Origin: Tenebrio molitor
Lineage: Eukaryota; Arthropoda; Insecta; Coleoptera; Tenebrionidae
Assembly: GCF_963966145.1 (NCBI RefSeq)
Contig: NC_091050.1
Span: 13,454,001-13,518,000, forward strand
Reading direction: 5' to 3'
DNA length: 64,000 bases
The notes beneath the pieces were generated by a model that did no database searches, had not been told where the DNA came from, and saw only the letters and a program-made list of their open reading frames with translations. Numbering within the stretch: position 1 is the first letter of the stretch; each line of letters begins with the position of its first letter. Shown here piece after piece: positions 10,430 through 22,555 of the stretch. A program made the position numbers and the translations under genes.

Positions 10430-10900
10430 AAAACGAGTTTAATGGAGTAAGATCGGGTGATTTAGATGGCCATAAATTCCTGCTGATGATTCGATTATCA
10501 TAAAATTATGCCACATGATTAATTGTTTGATTAGCTGTGTGAGCCGTTGCCCCACCCTGTTGGGAGTAACCGTATTTCGTGAGCGTCGAGTTGGTTCATG
10601 AATGGTTCTAGTATCAAATTCCGTCCGTTTTTTTCACTAGGCGTATCGTGAAAAAATGGGTTCAGTTAACCTTCTCTCAGATAAAACACACCATACACCA
10701 ATTTTTTCCACCATGTAATGAGGATTTTCGCATTGTTTGGGAATTTACATATCCGGTAAAGTGGAACCACGCCTCATCGGTGAGAACGATAATTCCGTTC
10801 TCCTTTGCGAAATTTCCGTTTCTTAAGTACGACTCTGTCGTGAACGCTTTCTATTCGTTCTTCGTCACTTCTTCTTAATCGAGAAGTTGAACTGTGGTTA
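10430..10900 (-). pseudogene. Degenerate Tc1/mariner-type (DDE) transposase
   Basis: Minus-strand frames read, in family order, LTDEAWFHFTGYVNSQTMR (from about 10785), then in a shifted frame ENPHYMVEKIGVWCVLSERR, then NLILEPFMNQL, then QQGGATAHTANQT, a stop, and RIISRNLWPSKSPDLTPLN (ending near 10440). These are the DDE_3-type transposase signatures DEAxFHxxGxVNxQ, FQQDGAxAHxA and WPxxSPDLTPLD. At least two frameshifts and internal stops disable it, and the catalytic Asp of QQDGA reads Gly. Upstream RRSDEERIESV is a plausible shifted remnant. The element ends are not identified. Confidence 0.88.
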
Positions 10901-12295
10901 ACAATTCAATATCGTCAAATCCTTGACGAAATCGCAAAAAACTCTTTGCCAACATAAGACATTCGTTATAAATTCAAAGGTAACTTTGATCTAAAAATTT
11001 TTTCGACAGTGGGATTTTCAACAACTGGGCTCAGTTTTATCTTGTCTATCAAAATAATAAAATAAATAATAATAATAATAAAAAATACCAAAATACCATT
11101 TTCAAGTGTCCCTAATATGTTTTAGAAATGGTAGAAATTGTTCTGTGATTGTTCTTCTACTCTTTAATTTTTTTATGACATTTTGGGCTCTTTCCCAACA
11201 CTTCTTCAAGGCAAATAATTTTTAAAATTTCATTCCGAAGCTGATACCTCAGTTTTTAAAAAGACACTTTCATTTCTCTATGTTGACAGTCTAACTTAGT
11301 GTAAATTAGCACAGTGGAAATTGAAGGACTTCTATTAGCTTAAGTGTGCAACCACGTTGATGCAATTTGAGTTAAATTATTTTTTATTATTAACCGGCGA
11401 CTCGCAAGATTCAAGCTTTGCTTGGGAGACATCTGAAAGCGTGTATTGCACTTTTTAGGAATTAAAGTTCATCAACTTTGAAACTTTGTACAAGCTGCAG
11501 GAGAGCTTTCTTCTGATACGGAATCTTATCTGAATCTGAAGCTTTTCTCCGGCAAAGATAAACTCTGTCTGTGGAAACCGTTTCTTGAAAACTTTCTCGA
11601 GAATATTTATGTTATTAATTAAACGTTGTAAAGAAAAAATATAAAATATGTTTGGAGACTCTTTCTTGCTTTTTTAAATTGATACAAATGACGCAACACG
11701 AGGAAAAAATATCATAATGTTTCCTTATCGAGAGAAGTACGTACACAGTATTTTTTTTTACTTTCTCCATAAAAATCAGCATTTTCTCCCCCTATTTAGG
11801 GTTAAAAGTATGTTATTGTCTTCCTAAGGAGTAAAAGTAAAAACATCATATTCACATTTTCACATTTCTGGAAAGCTTCTCAAAAGGTGACATTCTGATT
11901 TTGAGTAATTTATTATAAGAAGAGTCATTATCGAAAAAACAAGAATAAAATGAACTGTTAATAAAATGCAACCTTGGCAACGGCAAGTGTGCTTACCCTA
12001 CCTAATCTTTAGAATTAAACTTCACCATCTCAAGGAAACGATACATTTATTCCATCAAGCAAATAATCTTATGTTATTTTTTTCCTCTTTTACAAATTAC
12101 TAATTGTTAAATATTATATCTGTAACGAGAGACGATTAACCAACAAAAAAAAAAAAATTATAATCAGTACAAATTTGAAAAGATGTAAAGCTTAATTAAC
12201 AAAGTGCTCTTTTCGTTTCTTTTTCTCAAAGTTAAAGAAAAAATTCTTGGCAATACACATTAACTTATTTAAAAATTTCAATTTATTTTAATGTA
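10901..12295. other. AT-rich intergenic DNA with repeat fragments
   Basis: No gene. An (AAT)n tract lies near 11060. The segment 11799-11920 resembles 2973-3070, and 11960-11996 is the second copy of the 37-bp repeat at 4541-4577. Confidence 0.4.
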
Positions 12296-12722
12296 TACAG
12301 GGTGTATCTGAAATGCGTGTGCTAATTTTAACCAGTGGAAGAACTCGCCAATTTATGAAACTTTTCTCTATAACATTTTGTAAAATTTACAAAAGTTTTC
12401 CAAGATTTTTTGCCCCCAAATTGTTACCAAACGAGTCGTTTTATGTGATTAACTAGTCTCTATTTTTTTGTAACCTTGACAATTTTAATTTTAATTTTTT
12501 TTTCTATAACCATGTATCTTTTTTGACAAGGCTCCGTTTCTATCACAACAGAAAATTTTCGACTTACCCATAGGAGGGTATACATTTTGATAGCTACTTT
12601 ATTCCAAATTTTAAATCAATTTGTAACGCTTTTTCGTAAAAAATTCAAATAGAAAAAACGTTTCTTTTAACAAACTCTAGTACGTATTAAAATTAACACA
12701 CGTATTTTAGATACACCCTGTA
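12296..12722. mobile_element. MITE, ACAGGGTG-terminus family
   Basis: TACAGGGTGTATCTGAAATG with CGTGTGCTAATTTTA (left) is inverted at the right end (TAAAATTAACACACG ... ATACACCCTGTA). The length is 427 bp, it inserted at TA, and it has no coding content. Confidence 0.8.
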
Positions 12723-13859
12723 TAATTTTAGAGTAACAGTTTCTATTATGGGAAATTATCCACGAAAACTAATAAAAATTCAAAACGATCCAGCAATTAA
12801 TTGTTACTGTTTTTTTAATACTTACGAAGAAATAAGTAAACAAAAAGAAATTTTATATCATTGTTAAATCCAGATTTAACCTCAAATTAAAAAGTTATAG
12901 ATTGTCTCAAAGGTCAAAGGTCATTGTAATGTCAACTATTCTTTTTTTAAAGTCGTAAAAAATGTTGGATACTAATAAGCAAAGTTTCAATTTCTTTCTC
13001 ACAATTATAATTTTTGTTTTCACGTGACTTTTGCCAAATTCCCAAACCACTCTACGCCGCTGGTAAACGCTGAGCCGCAAACCGAAACGAAAAACGGATT
13101 AAATCCCGAAATTGATCGGCACCCTTCCGCAATTTGGAAAAGTGTCTGTGAGTAAATTTGGAAAAAGGTCGACCTTTCCGTAACGCATTTTTGAGCGCGT
13201 TCGCCAAAATAATCCTGCCGAAAGCCGTCCGACCTCCGCAATAATTTATTCGATTTGCGTCAACGCGAAAAAAATTAATTCGCGACCACCGCTCGACGAA
13301 ATAAAAAATATGATGCGGACCCGCACGAGGACCACGCCGCGAACAGCGCCGATCCCGTCGGCTCCTCTCCTGCGGCGTCCCACATATCCTTCTGGAGAAG
13401 GGACGAGTGGCGCCCTCGCATCCAGGTGGCCAGAACGCGAACTACATCTTGGATGGTGCACACACCCGTTTATTGTTATACATTATTAAAACAAAGTAGT
13501 TACACGATTACGTAACAATCGCTCAATTAACCGAAATTGTGACTGTTAAACCTCCCATAATTATTATGTGATCTTATCGAAAGTGTGCTGTGAAATTTGG
13601 TTATTAATAGATAAAATTGCGTTTAATAAATCATGTTGCTAGGTTTAAGGTATTGCGGGGGTTCGTTTTTTTGGGTTCGGGGCCTAGGTTGCTGCTTGTT
13701 TGTTGAGTTGAATGAATTTTTTATGCCGTTAGCGTTGTTCGTTTGTTGTATTTTTCTGTATGTTTCTTATTATTTTAATAAACGATGCGAACAAACTACG
13801 TTTGTGTTGTCGTCATTTTTCTAATGCTGGGACGTTTTGTTTTCCATTTTTTTCCACAG
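12723..13859. other. Intergenic DNA becoming GC-rich from about 13 kb
   Basis: The stretch 13020-13450 is CpG-rich compared with its flanks and might be a promoter region, possibly for sif. No core promoter element could be fixed. Confidence 0.3.
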
Positions 13860-14075
13860 GACGAGAATCATGGTGCATTAATAAACCCGAGAATCAAAAC
13901 CAAAAAGAAAATATTTGTTAACCGGATTAAATAAACCGACCGACTAAACCGCAGTTAACCCGAACTGTTCGACGATAAATAAGAAGAATTTATATTTTGT
14001 TAGTGTTTTCCCCACGTTTTATACGAGCCGTTAGTGAGAAAAGACTTGGAATTAGGCCTAATTAGCATTAGAACG
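13860..14075 (+). other. Candidate untranslated exon (possible upstream exon of sif)
   Basis: A strong polypyrimidine tract and CACAG| precede 13860 and a strong ACG|GTAAGTG donor follows 14075. The 216 nt between have stops in all plus frames, so any exon would be 5' UTR. Linking it to sif, the next plus-strand gene, is inference. Confidence 0.25.
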
Positions 14076-14890
14076 GTAAGTGTCTAGCGCTGCTGTGTCC
14101 GGAATTATTGCATGCCCGGAGCCGGCCCGGAGCCGCCTTTGAGGTTATATCGATTGGGTCGGGTCACACCTTAGGAATTACTTAGATGTTTATGTAGTGG
14201 TACACGCCCATATTTTCAAAAATGAACCAAAACAAACGTCGATCGTGCGAGTGGGGCGACCTCTCGCGGCCGAACGCCCAATTCGCCACACCCGCACCTC
14301 GACGAATCGAACGCACGCACGCACGGCGAATTTTTCAATTTGAATACATGGAATATTGCATCGCATATGCCCCTTAAACATTTATGTTTATTGCCTCGCG
14401 CGTCCGACCGGAGCTTCCTTCCCGGAATATTGGCTCCTGGCGAGGGGGACGTATTTTATTGGAATTACCGGAGCGGGAGGGGTGCGTAAAAACGTGAGGA
14501 GAGCGAAGGCCCGCGGGACCCCGTTTAGATCGCGGAGGGGTTGGTCGGGGGTTCAATTAGCGGCGGTCGGAGCCGGTCCTGGAAGGGCGCGCGTGACGAA
14601 GGAACAATCGAAGCTCTTGACGGACGATTTTCCAACCCACATTCCGCAATGTGGCGAAATTTATTTTTTTTACCGATTCCAGGAAGATGCATTGGCGTTC
14701 TCAAATGTCAACAAAGAATTGAACAGATTTTTCTAATTTAAAATTGATTCTTAATAAGTACCTATGTAATTTAAAAAAATAAATACGAGTAAATGCTACG
14801 GTAACTTTTTCAATTATTGCCAAAACATTTAACTAAGCTCCACATCACAAACTATTTTTCAATTATTTTAAAAAAGGATAAGATTTTTGT
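14076..14890. other. GC-rich then AT-rich non-coding DNA
   Basis: CpG-rich to about 14650. Open frames here have low-complexity or Arg-rich products and no splice support. Confidence 0.3.
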
Positions 14891-15328
14891 ACAGGGTGAG
14901 CGAAACTCGATGTCTCAGCTCTATTAAGAGAAAAAGAAAGACGATAGAAAAGATCTGAAAAGAGGTTCTTAAATGGGATTGAGTAAGGTCCATTTTAAAC
15001 CAAATTTGCATATTTTTCCATATTTGGAAACTGAAGTACCTCATGACGTCATCGATTTTTTTTCCCAGAAACACCGATATTTTGGCATATTTAAAAAGAG
15101 CAAATTTTTCTGAACAAATTTTGTATTTGCTATCTCGTTTAAATCGTGACGATTGGGAATTTTTGTTTTTTTTTTACAAATTTGCTTATAATTTTTGAAC
15201 GGAAAAAGATAGCACATTTTTTTATTTACAAAATTTGTTCAGAAAAATTAGCTCTTTTTAAATATGCCAAAATATAGGTATGTTTCTGGGGAAAAAAAAT
15301 TCTATGAATCGAGTTTCGCTCACTCTCG
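14891..15328. mobile_element. MITE, ACAGGGTG-terminus family with one decayed end
   Basis: Left end ACAGGGTGAGCGAAACTCGA; right end TCGAGTTTCGCTCACTCTCG, with the terminal CCTGT lost. The interior holds a second large palindrome (AAAAAGAGC...TTTTTCTGAACAAATTTTG and its inverse). Confidence 0.75.
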
Positions 15329-15443
15329 ACAAATAATAAATAGGAGTAATTGCTAACGCTGTCATTTTATTTAAAATGAAAAAGAAATTAAAACATGTAG
15401 AAGTTTTTTCACTATTATTCTTCTCTATTTACGAGATAGTAAT

Positions 15444-15601
15444 AATAACGAGTGTTTAGAAACTAATCTCTTTGGAGTAGCTTGTGCATTCATGAACATA
15501 TTTCCAATTAAGACATCCTTGATGATGTTTTATTCACATTAATACGTTTAATTTTAATTTATGTAAGTTAAGTAACGTGTTAGTTTTGAACACTCGTTAT
15601 T
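15444..15601. mobile_element. Small MITE-like inverted repeat
   Basis: AATAACGAGTGTTTAGAAAC at 15444 is inverted at 15580-15601 (TTTTGAACACTCGTTATT). The length is about 158 bp. Confidence 0.5.
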
Positions 15602-16510
15602 GAACACTCGTTACCTGAATGTTCAATTTTTTAAAAACCTGTTTTCACTTTTTTATTTTATAACTGACAAAAATAAGAGAATTTATATTTTACTTAAATT
15701 CAGGACTTTCCGATACAATTGAAATACTTATTTTGGTTTCTCATTGTCATTGTTAAAGAAGAGAATTTTATCGAACCAGTGTAGCTACAAATCAAGACAC
15801 CTATGAAGTATTTAGTTGAAATAATACATTTTCAGGGTTACTAACAAAATACAAAACTTTGTCTGATATACAGCAATTTTTGTTTTCTACTTGTTTACGA
15901 GAATATGTTTAAAATGCATTCACGTTGTTCTGGAATAATGGGAGGCCATGGAAAGTTTGAGGTTATAAATAGTGTCAATGTCTAGTGCGTTGTTGTCACT
16001 TTTAGTATCATCAGGGGAAATTCAGCGACATGTTATGTTCATTTTTCTAGGTCCCCATGTCAGGCACTTTAGTGACGGAAATCAAGCAGTGTGTCCAACG
16101 TTAAAAAATGCATCATGGCCTTCCGTTATGCCAAAACAAAGTGAACGTGTGTAGTCTTCTAAATTGATAATGATAATTGATAATGACAAATAGAAAAACA
16201 TTTTCAAGGCGTAAGATTGAAGAGAATCCAAAATAAGTACAATTAAATACGATTATTTTGAGAACTTTAAAACCATCCAGCTTCTGGAAGTGTTTTATAT
16301 TTTCAAAAAAAAAATTTTTAGGCTCAAGTCTGTAGTTCTTGTAGATCTCAGGTAAATAAAAGTACCCCCATTCGACAAATTTTATAATTTAATAAATACG
16401 AAGAAGCGGTCAAGAATAATTATTAATAAACTGTATATCTTGTGGTAAGCTGTAAATATTTCAAAACGAATTTAAATTTATCAGATCCATTTTCAAAATA
16501 TGTAATATGT
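15602..16510. other. AT-rich intergenic DNA
   Basis: No supported feature. Confidence 0.35.
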
Positions 16511-16691
16511 ACAGTCGCGGAGAAAAAAAAGTAGGACAAGTTTTATTAAGAAATTTAGCCAAAATTGAGTTGAGTAAACAAACCGGGGTTACTATAATAA
16601 ATAAATAAATATTTTCATAGTAACCCTAAAAAGGGCAAGCAAATTTACATTAGCGAAAAAACATTGTCCTACTTTTTTTGTCTGCGACTGT
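16511..16691. mobile_element. MITE, ACAGTCGC-terminus (Tc1/mariner-like ends)
   Basis: ACAGTCGCGGAGAAAAAAAA with GTAGGAC is inverted as GTCCTAC...GTCTGCGACTGT. The length is 181 bp. Confidence 0.75.
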
Positions 16692-17322
16692 AGTTTTATT
16701 GGTTGATTTTATAAGCAATGATTTTTAGCTTTCTAAGAGATGTTTAGTCAACACAAAAAAATACATATGTATTTGTAAATGAAAAAAATTAAACACGCTT
16801 TTGGTCTTTTATTACTGTTAGGTATTGTTAAAAAAACAAATTTTTTACAACTAATGGTGCCATAAATCAACAAAACGAGACAACAAAAGAAAGAAAATGT
16901 GGTATTTTTTCTCTCATGAAAACATTTTCACTACGGAAGTTCAAAATAAGTATTCGTATTCGAAAATATCTGCTTTTTATTTTCTTTTTAAAATATTGTT
17001 CTTCTAATCGCCTCAAGTGTATTTTTCCAGCGAAAACTGTACTTTTGTAATAACAGACTATTTATTGATAAGGATTAACACAGGTTGTTAACACAAATTA
17101 ATACTATTGTAGCTTGATGAAATTTTTCAATGTTTCACGAAAATGAAACAAAAATCTAGAGTAGAAAAAATGCATTCTTTTTTTACCAACTTCTATTATT
17201 GTAAGATTTCTTCAGAAACAACAATCCTTTTGATTTTTTTCCGCTTTTAAATAATTTATTACCAATTTTTACTAATTCCTTAAATAACAAATAAGAAATA
17301 AATTATATCTACTAAGGACAAC
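16692..17322. other. AT-rich intergenic DNA
   Basis: No supported feature. Confidence 0.35.
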
Positions 17323-17595
17323 ATAACATTTTATCTGCCCCGCCCATTATATTTTCTTAGTTACCAATCAAATGGGTTGTTAAGACGATCTGATTTACAC
17401 AGAAAAAAATTCTGACATTCGAATTGTCTTAATGACATTTTATTTTTTTAAACCTAAAACAATAATTGTGGACTTGACAGCAAAATTCTAACCTTAACTT
17501 TTTTACGTGGCAAATGTAATGAAAGATTATACAGATTGAATATGGCTTTGATTCTCATTGGTCAATTTATGTGGGCGGAGCAGATAAAAAGTTAT
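17323..17595. mobile_element. MITE with 24-bp inverted ends
   Basis: ATAACATTTTATCTGCCCCG at 17323 is inverted at 17572-17595 (CGGAGCAGATAAAAAGTTAT). About 22 of 24 positions match. Confidence 0.7.
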
Positions 17596-17691
17596 AACGG
17601 CAATACTATAATAGAAATCTTATATTGATGTCAAACCTAGAATTGTCAAAATAAATAATAAATTTATAACTTAATACATTATGCCGTGCGA

Positions 17692-17784
17692 TCAACAATT
17701 ATTTAGATCAAAGAAGTCTTTGGGATTTTGGACGTATGTCTACAGATGCTCTGGAATGCATGGAAGTATTTTTGGTTGCATATA
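17692..17784 (+). repeat. Dispersed repeat, copy 1 (inverted copy at 20731-20816)
   Basis: About 90 bp starting TCAACAATTATTTAGATCAA and ending GTATTTTTGGTTGCATATA recurs in reverse orientation at 20731-20816 at roughly 85% identity by eye. Confidence 0.7.
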
Positions 17785-20127
17785 CTATTGCTTTGCTGAT
17801 AATTTAATCATCTTTCGTGATTTTCGTAAAAAATCTCTATCTGAAAGAATATGTCAATTTTATTATTGAATAAAAAAAAATACGAATTGTACGACTAATT
17901 AGTAGATATTGTATTCTTATTTGAATTGCAACAAATTCTTGTATATTTGTTCCGAGACAGGTACGTTTTTGGACGATCTGAGTGAACGTCTGCACCGCCT
18001 CCGCATTTTCACCCATCTTGTCCATTCGAGCTCGTGCACAAAATAAAAGCGGTGTTGTTTCACGTCAGATGGGACAAAATTAGCGGGATTCTTTAAATAG
18101 CGCATAATGTGACATTCATCCGAGATAAATTTTCCCTTCCTGCTCGGTTCCGGCAGAAGTCCGCAGCGACCCTCGACAGGTGCAGTTAATTTTTTAGGCT
18201 TTTAAGCGCCCTTCCACGAGTAAAATTTCTCGTAGAATACCGTCTCATTTTTGAAGGGCTCTCGAATTTGTAAGGGACGCGTTCGAGCAGAAACCCTCCA
18301 GGACGCGGTAATAAAAAGCTCCGTTCCGGCAGGTCCTCGAAGGTGTCGGCGATGGTGCGTTAACCCATAAATCGATAAACCGTAAACAAGTCCAACTATT
18401 TCCCTGTCGACGCTCCCCTAATTACCGAAAGGCATCCGAGGCGGGCGTTTGGGGCGCGTCTGGGGAGGCGTCGGCTCCCCTTTCCGGGAGCAATTAGAAA
18501 GAAATGACGGGAGACCATCCGATCCCGTTAATTAAAAATCGCCCGTAAACTACTCAAGACAATTGAAAATTCACCAGAAAACTCAATTACCAGACTCTCT
18601 ATTTACTCGGGGAAAGAAGGAAAAGTGGGCGAAGTCGGAAAACGCAAGCGCACGTGAAAAACAGCGCCCCTCGCGGCGAGCTTTCGAACGGCAGTCTGAC
18701 CTGAAGTGTCGCGCTTCGAGTCGTGGTCAATCCATTCGCAAACACAATATTTACAATTTTTTCCGGGGGGCGACCCGCTAGCATATCGCAGAACCCAGTG
18801 CCAAAGGGGCGGCCAACCACGGCCCGACGTGGACCCCCCGCCTCCGATGTATCAACCTGTGTGCCACCGTATTTAGTGTCAAATTTTTCTAAGGGACGAC
18901 TTTACCAAACAACGCAAGATGGGAGCAAAAGGGAGCGTCGAAGCCGCCAAAATCAATGCACAGAACTGGAATAACCTCGAGGTAGGCACCTTCGGCGAAG
19001 TTGCGCAACCACCGCCGGCCCGCCGCCCGCGACTCCTGCGGGCTCACGTGGCCGCCGCCGAGGGCGCCGCGACGACGCCGTCCTCCGTGGGGGCGCCGGG
19101 AATTTTTCGAACGGGCCTCGGATAGTGGACGGTGTGTAGTGTTTAGACCTGTGAGGTGACGTCATCCGCCGGGATACTCCCGATCGATGTGCTCTGCCCC
19201 TCCCTTTGCATCCAGACGGCCATGGATGCTGATGTTCCCTCCTGCTCTGGTGGTCGTAGACGCCTCCACTCGCTGCGCCACAGACCTACAAAGGGTCGCG
19301 GCCGAGGGGTAAACGAACCCCCTAATTGGGTCTCTTTTCCAAATTTCCGGAATTATCGGACCCGCGACGGTGCAACGAACCGGATTTATTCTCGACGCGA
19401 CGCCTACAAAATTATTCAATCTCCAGGAATAACCCAGCGAGGTTCGATGGCGCGCCTTATGCAACCAACACGGCGACGCTTTTTAGCACGTTGCCAAGGT
19501 GTCGGGACGTCCGAGGCTCCCGGAAGGTCGCCGCCTCCTCTTCGGGGGTTGGAATGCAGCGGTGGCGTGGGATGTTTGCGGACGATGCAAAAGAGACGTC
19601 TCGGGTGACGAGACTCGATCCAAAATAGAACACTTTGCTTTTACTACGATTGTTTTGGGATCATTCTGGAATCTGCGAATTTGACCTGGAACGTGCGGGG
19701 GCGAATTAATGCGAAATTGGGGGTGGGAGATCGGTATTCGCTCTTGTGCAAAAATCGAATCTTCCAGAGAGGTGTACCTTGCTTATCGATTGCTTCATAG
19801 ATGCACTTGCTTCAACTTCATTGTTTTCTTCGTTTTACAAACCATTTAATTCGCCCATTACTTTTTTCCGAACAATTGTTATTTCTTTTATTAAATATTC
19901 TGTTTTTGCATTGTGGAAAATTGCTTTAATTCTCCAACTATCATTTTTCTTCTAATTGTTTTAACAGATCATGAACCAGTAGTGTTACGTAATATAACTC
20001 GTACCATCAACAATTACTTAGATTAGGGGCGGCTATGACTTTGACAGTGTCAGATTTCTCGTATCTTTGCTAACTCAGCTAATAAACGTCAAACAACTGT
20101 CACTATTAATTAAATTTTAACGCAAAA
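17785..20127. other. GC-rich block, candidate upstream exon territory of sif
   Basis: 18.1-19.65 kb is strikingly CpG-rich. A short frame at 18919-18981 (MGAKGSVEAAKINAQNWNNL then E) ends at a GAG|GTAGGC donor; its phase 0 does not fit sif exon 2 but would fit exon 4. No other coding support. Confidence 0.3.
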
Positions 20128-20247
20128 ATGGTTTTTACTTCAGAACATAAAATATTCATCATTGAATCTTACTTTCGTAATGGTGTTTTCAATAACGCTG
20201 TTGCCTGTTTGATCGCGTTTCGGCAAAAATTTCCAAATTTAAATTGA
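20128..20247 (+). pseudogene. Transposon-derived N-terminal helix-turn-helix fragment (39 codons)
   Basis: The frame reads MVFTSEHKIFIIESYFRNG... and ends FRQKFPNLN then stop. This matches the N-terminal MVFxxEHKxFIxESYFRxG block seen in proteins of insect Tc1/mariner-like elements (HTH or DUF4817 class, from memory). A truncated relic just upstream of the element at 20260. Confidence 0.5.
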
Positions 20248-20259
20248 AACAGGTATAAA

Positions 20260-20732
20260 TATTGGGTGATTCAAAATGATTGTGGATAAATACGGCAACA
20301 ATGTATGTACGAACATTTATGTGGGAATTGTGTGGGTGGGGCAGAGTTGACACTTGTATGACATTTCATATGAGTGCATTTTATTTTTTTTTATACCATT
20401 GCACATTTACCTGTAAATTTAAAAATTGCGCGACTATGAACTGTCAAAGAAATGTCAACTCTATCCTACCCACACACTTGCCACATACATTTTCGTACAT
20501 ATTTCTGTGGCTTGAAGCTAAAAGGGCCACTCTCAAAATTGTCACATTTGAGAAAATTGTAATCGCTAAATCGACCATAACGACATTGGTTCTTTTAGTT
20601 ATTGGTTGAATATGAAGAAGAGCAAGAAAAGAAATCGAATGCAATGATTAACTCAAAACAGCGAAACATTGACATTAGGCATTTTATCTCCAAGCCACCG
20701 ATTTATCTACAATAATTTTGAATCACCCAATA
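20260..20732. mobile_element. MITE with TATTGGGTGATTC termini
   Basis: TATTGGGTGATTCAAAATGA at 20260 is inverted at 20704-20732 (TTTTGAATCACCCAATA). A second internal inverted pair, TGTGTGGGTGGG / CTACCCACACAC, lies inside. Confidence 0.78.
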
Positions 20733-20816
20733 TATGCAACCAAAAATACTTGCATGCATTCCAGACGAACTGTGGACAAAATCTCAAAGGCTTTTTTGAT
20801 CTAAATAATTGTTGAT
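20731..20816 (-). repeat. Dispersed repeat, copy 2 (inverted relative to 17692-17784)
   Basis: Reverse-complement copy of the repeat at 17692-17784. It starts exactly at the right end of the element at 20260-20732, so that element may have inserted at its edge. Confidence 0.65.
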
Positions 20817-21372
20817 TGACAAAAATGATTAAGAATTCAACGTAGACATAATTCAACTGTAGAATTCTTTTTGCCCTACGTTCTAGTCTGCACATTTGTT
20901 ATTTACTTTCATACTAAGCTGATTCTTCTTTCTTTCAAAATTATCACTAAATTTGTTATTTTGTTGTCTGTTATTTACCCATTTCGTTTTTTCGTGATGT
21001 TCGTGCCAACACCCAACGCAAAGACTGAAGTACCGACGTCAATGCTATTTTTATGATTTTTTTTATTAGATTTGGAGAAAGTGATACATCAAGTCTTATA
21101 TTATACAGAGTTCAATCGTTTTGAATATTTTTATTTGAAAATATATCATATTTTTCTCTTTCAATTCACTTAAGTAAATGTGTAGGCGACACATTCTAAA
21201 AGTCTTTGTGCTATTTTTATCGAAAATAAAGTGAGCATTCAAAAATAAAGATTTGATCAATAACATTTTTTTTTTACCAGAAAGTCGTTTCAAATATAGG
21301 AGAACTTAATTTTGAAATTATTTGCATTAAAATTAACAAACTGTTGCAATAAAATTATGATATCATTTAAAT

Positions 21373-21493
21373 ACAAGGTGATTCACGTAAAGCTGGATAT
21401 GGAGGCGATTAATATCCAGCTTTACCTTCCAAGTGTATTGTGGGTTGCATTTTTAATTCCATCTGGCTCATTATTATGCGTGAATCACCTTGT
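21373..21493. mobile_element. Short MITE, ACAAGGTGATTCACG termini
   Basis: ACAAGGTGATTCACG is inverted as CGTGAATCACCTTGT. The interior contains the hairpin AGCTGGATAT...ATATCCAGCT and the word TGTATTGTGGGTTGCATTTT, shared with the element at 30273-30437. Confidence 0.75.
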
Positions 21494-21817
21494 GTATGAA
21501 ATATGTTATGTTATGTGGTATTTACTGTGGTTTTAATCTTTTTGGTATTATAGAATATATCCCTCAGCATTAGAAAATAGAGAAAATCAAAAATTATCTC
21601 TTTCGAATTACATACTTTGAAAATAATATGTAGGTATTTATTTCTAAAAGTGCCTAAATGTGAAAGGCTCTTTTATTATAACAATACAATTTTCACTTTC
21701 TTTGTCAATGCTTGAGATTAATCTAACTGATTGAAAAAACGAACATTCTTACATTTGTACATGTTTTAGCTAGTGTTGCTTTGCATATTTGTAATTAGAG
21801 ACAATTTAAATTAAAAT

Positions 21818-22312
21818 ACAGGGTTATTCACGAGAGATTTCCGATGAAAATTTCGTTATATGCAAGCGAAACTACAATTTCCAAAAGTTTCTAGATTCCT
21901 AAATTTATAAAAAGCAATACTTAAATCAACGATTATTGGCCCTTATATTGTCTGTCATGTCAGTTTACACATTTTTAACTAATCATAATTTTTCAAGACT
22001 TTCTTCATAACGTACACAAAAGATGAAAACACGGATATGATTCTCATATATGGACAATGTAAATAAAAATGGTGCGCAAGCTACATTTATTTACAAAAGG
22101 CGATTTCCAAATAGGCAACATCCATGTTTGTTGTAAAAATGTTTGCTCGTAACCTCAATAAAGAGAAAGTGTCATGATTAATTTTATTCGCGAAGCTACT
22201 TGGATTGCTAAGTTATTTCGAATTAAACAAAATACCAAGTTCTAGGGATTTCGTGTATTTTAGGTTGCATATAACGAAATTTTCATCGGAAGTCTCTCGT
22301 GAATAACCCTGT
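21818..22312. mobile_element. MITE, ACAGGGTTATTCACGAGAG termini
   Basis: Left arm ACAGGGTTATTCACGAGAGA with TTTCCGATGAAAATTTCGTT; right arm AACGAAATTTTCATCGGAAG with TCTCTCGTGAATAACCCTGT. Arms are about 48 bp and the element 495 bp. Confidence 0.85.
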
Positions 22313-22369
22313 ATGTGCCCATATGAGACGCCACTGAATATTCTTAAAATATGTATACTGTATACTCCG

Positions 22370-22552
22370 TACGCTGATAGATTGCACGTTTTTTTGACAG
22401 AAAACAGACACAGAACAAGTGTGGCGGGAATTAATCTGCAAGGCTACAATGGTTTTCTAAATAACGTGAAACAATTGAGATGGAGAGTTTAGTATTTTTC
22501 ACTGCGTTATTTATTGGAAGTAGAATTTAAAAACGTGCAATCTATCAGCGTA
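22370..22552. mobile_element. MITE with 24-bp perfect inverted ends
   Basis: TACGCTGATAGATTGCACGT with TTTT is inverted at 22529-22552. The 183-bp element is separated from the next one by three bases. Confidence 0.75.
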
Positions 22553-22555
22553 TGT

